DNA from: Paenibacillus sp. DMB5
GTDB lineage: Bacteria; Bacillota; Bacilli; Paenibacillales; Paenibacillaceae
Length of the DNA stretch: 64,000 bases
Assembly (NCBI RefSeq): GCF_001517085.1
Contig: NZ_LRAC01000168.1
Coordinates: 1 to 64,000, forward strand
Direction: 5' to 3'
Within the stretch, counting starts at the first letter, position 1. Every line of letters starts with the position of its first letter. The position numbers and the translations under genes are program-made. This document shows, piece after piece, positions 62,232 through 64,000 of the stretch. A model generated the notes under the pieces. The model was not told the origin of the DNA. It ran no database searches and saw only the letters and a list, made by a program, of their open reading frames with translations.

Positions 62232-62894
62232 ATGGCCAAAATACTCGCCGTCGACGATGAGCCCGCCATCCTGGCATTGATCCGCAGTGCCCTGGGCGCA
62301 GACCGTCACTTGATAACGACCATTCAAGATTCAACCACTGTGCGCCAGAGTGATCTGGGTACGTATGATCTCATTCTGCTCGATGTGATGATGCCCGGAG
62401 TAGACGGCTTTACACTGTGCCGGGAGATCCGCGCGGCGGTGGACTGCCCGATTCTTTTCCTGACCGCCAAGACGCTGGAATCCGACCTGATGTACGGGCT
62501 GGGACTGGGTGCGGACGACTATATTATGAAGCCCTTCAGTATCGGCGCGCTGCGGGCGCGGATTAATGCCCATCTCAGACGGGAGACCAGGGAACGGAGG
62601 AATGTGCTGTACTCCGAGCATATCCGCTTCAATCTCTCCGGCAGAGAGCTGCTTGCCCGCGGCCACAAAGTACCCCTGACCAAAAGCGAATACGACATCT
62701 GTGAATTTCTGGCGAAGAGCCGCGGACAGGTCTTTTCCAAGGAGCAAATCTATGAGGCGGTCTTCGGGTTTGACGGGGAAAGTGACAGCAGCGCCATCAC
62801 AGAGCATATCAAGAATATCCGCGCCAAGCTGAACAAAGCGGACATTGAAGCTATTGAAACAGTCTGGGGGATCGGTTACAAGTGGAAGCTGTAA
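62232..62894 (+). CDS. OmpR-family response regulator of the immunity cluster
   Basis: A 220-residue regulator with receiver (acid pocket VDDEPA, phospho-acceptor Asp51 in LILLDVMMPGVDG, Lys in YIMKPFSIGAL) and winged helix (ISEHIKNIRAKLNKADIEAIETVWGIGYKWKL-like end). I choose the ATG at 62232, which follows AGAGGG by 7 nt; an ATG at 62226 and an open frame back to 61995 are less likely. Probably controls the immunity transporter. Confidence 0.92.
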   Translation: MAKILAVDDEPAILALIRSALGADRHLITTIQDSTTVRQSDLGTYDLILLDVMMPGVDGFTLCREIRAAVDCPILFLTAKTLESDLMYGLGLGADDYIMKPFSIGALRARINAHLRRETRERRNVLYSEHIRFNLSGRELLARGHKVPLTKSEYDICEFLAKSRGQVFSKEQIYEAVFGFDGESDSSAITEHIKNIRAKLNKADIEAIETVWGIGYKWKL

Positions 62895-62908
62895 AAAGAG
62901 CACCGGGG

Positions 62909-64000
62909 ATGCGCCTGCGCACCTTTTTTCTGCAATATCTCCTGATTCTAAGTGCCGGAACCATTCTGCTGCTGCTCCTGCTGCTGGGCTTGTTCACGGC
63001 GGCATTTTCGGCCAATGTGATTCTGCCCGCCAATTATGCGGAGAAGGAGATTGGGGCTGTTAAGCATGAACTCGAAGCAGGTGACGAAGATGCCGCTGTT
63101 GTCATTCCGAAGCTGGCGGACTACGCCATATTTACAGCCGGAGGGAAGCTACTTGCGGGCAGTCTGAATACGAAGGAAGCGGACCATGCCTGGAAACTGA
63201 TACAACAAGGCATAAACCGCGACTCTTATTTCTATACTTCCTTCCGGCATGGAGGGGAGCTATGGATTTTCCGTTATACGCTTACTCCGCAGTTCGCCTC
63301 CCCGCTGCTGCGCAGCACTCTGCCGAATCCCCAGCTGGCGGCCGTGCTGCTCTTCATCCTGGGTGTGCTGATTCTGGCCGCTGTGCTTGCCGCCCGCTTC
63401 GGCCGCAGGCTATCGCAGAAAATGGCCGGCTTACAGGAGGCAACCGACAGCATCCGGCAGGAAAATCTGGCGTTCACCGTCCAGCCAAGCGGGATCATGG
63501 AAATCGACGAGATGCTGGTCTCGCTGGACCAGATGAAGGAAGCGCTGCAGGCCTCACTGAAGCGCCAGTGGGAGCTGGAACGGTCCCGCAGAGAGCAGAT
63601 TTCTGCGCTCGCCCACGACATCAAGACCCCGCTCACGATCATCCGGGGCAACGCCGAGCTGCTGCAGGAAACCGTCCAGGATGAGGCCCAACGGGAATAT
63701 AACCGCTATATTCTGCAAAGCTCAGAGGATATTGAAGCCTTCGTGCAGGGGGTCATTGATCTGTCCAGTCTGCAGGCTGCCCCCGGAAACAGGAAGGCAC
63801 AGGCGCGCCTTACGGATTTTGTAGCCGAGCTGGAAACCCAGCTGCGGGCCTTATCCTCAGGCAAGGATATTTCAGTACAGGTCATCGCAGACGGCCCGCT
63901 GCCTGAAATGATATTCATAGACAGGGAGCTGCTCCAGCGGGGAATTGTCAATATACTTGCAAATGCTGTGGAGCATACGCCGCCGCAGGGGAAGGTTACT
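62909..64000 (+). CDS. Sensor histidine kinase of the immunity cluster (partial)
   Basis: The gene runs past the window end; 364 codons are visible. TM1 (about 8-33), an extracytoplasmic loop of about 100 residues, TM2 (about 143-163), HAMP, the phospho-acceptor box ISALAHDIKTPLTIIRGNAELL and the start of the HATPase N box (GIVNILANAVEHTPPQGKVT). The ATG at 62909 lies behind an AAAAAGAG; a GTG at 62882 overlapping the regulator stop is also possible. Confidence 0.9.
   Translation, partial: MRLRTFFLQYLLILSAGTILLLLLLLGLFTAAFSANVILPANYAEKEIGAVKHELEAGDEDAAVVIPKLADYAIFTAGGKLLAGSLNTKEADHAWKLIQQGINRDSYFYTSFRHGGELWIFRYTLTPQFASPLLRSTLPNPQLAAVLLFILGVLILAAVLAARFGRRLSQKMAGLQEATDSIRQENLAFTVQPSGIMEIDEMLVSLDQMKEALQASLKRQWELERSRREQISALAHDIKTPLTIIRGNAELLQETVQDEAQREYNRYILQSSEDIEAFVQGVIDLSSLQAAPGNRKAQARLTDFVAELETQLRALSSGKDISVQVIADGPLPEMIFIDRELLQRGIVNILANAVEHTPPQGKVT

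Overview
The window reads as chromosomal DNA of a spore-forming, Gram-positive Paenibacillus-like bacterium. The signs are S-layer-homology (SLH) proteins, a YesM/YesN two-component pair next to an Lpl-type sugar ABC transporter, Spo0M, a RacA-like DNA-binding protein, an HPr kinase, lipobox proteins and strong AGGAGG-type ribosome binding sites. I see no rRNA, tRNA, CRISPR array, transposase or phage genes, so this looks like ordinary chromosome rich in surface, sensing and nutrient-uptake genes.

Layout. 1-6.2 kb: a heptamer repeat array, a pyrimidine-rich tract, an SLH-GH18 surface protein, a small catalase, a frameshifted lipid kinase, a DinB and permuted NlpC/P60 pair, and a CdsA-like enzyme. 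6.2-8.5 kb: an ECF sigma, anti-sigma and repeat-membrane-protein operon. 8.6-14.6 kb: a VTC-domain protein, a DUF4956 membrane protein and a beta-helix lipoprotein, transcribed divergently from an OmpR-type two-component system; both promoters carry the same 19-bp operator-like box. 14.6-26.9 kb: Spo0M, a CE2-like esterase, a second ECF sigma/anti-sigma pair divergent from a duplicated copper-amine-oxidase-like protein, a MerR/SDR pair and several small or unknown genes. 27.4-34.4 kb: a complete sugar uptake module (solute-binding protein, two permeases, YesN, YesM). 34.6-43.7 kb: HprK, a GGDEF protein, DhaK-DhaL kinase and glycerol dehydrogenase with a divergent PocR-AraC regulator, and Mqo. 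43.9-57.5 kb: a SUKH-TPR protein, AIM24, an AraC regulator beside a Fur-controlled siderophore-binding lipoprotein, an XRE regulator, a GNAT, an SLH-anchored PAP2 phosphatase, and an AraC sensor with an orphan solute-binding protein. 57.5-64 kb: a TerD-like stress protein, two tandem foldback elements, and a lantibiotic-immunity-type ABC transporter with its two-component system, which runs off the window.

Six genes are each broken by what looks like a single missing base: lipid kinase, histidine kinase, anti-sigma, alpha/beta hydrolase, gldA and the TerD-like gene. All six shifts are in the same direction. One of them creates a false 990-residue GldA-DhaK fusion. This pattern suggests sequencing or assembly error more than gene decay.

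The most unusual non-coding signals are: (i) two intergenic loci, 14 kb apart, each holding four 24-27-nt units in forward-forward-reverse-reverse order at about 50/60/50-nt spacing; (ii) two tandem roughly 68-nt hairpins at 59652-59810 whose stems differ by compensatory changes while internal loops are conserved; (iii) the shared 19-bp box linking the two-component system to the VTC/DUF4956/beta-helix operon.
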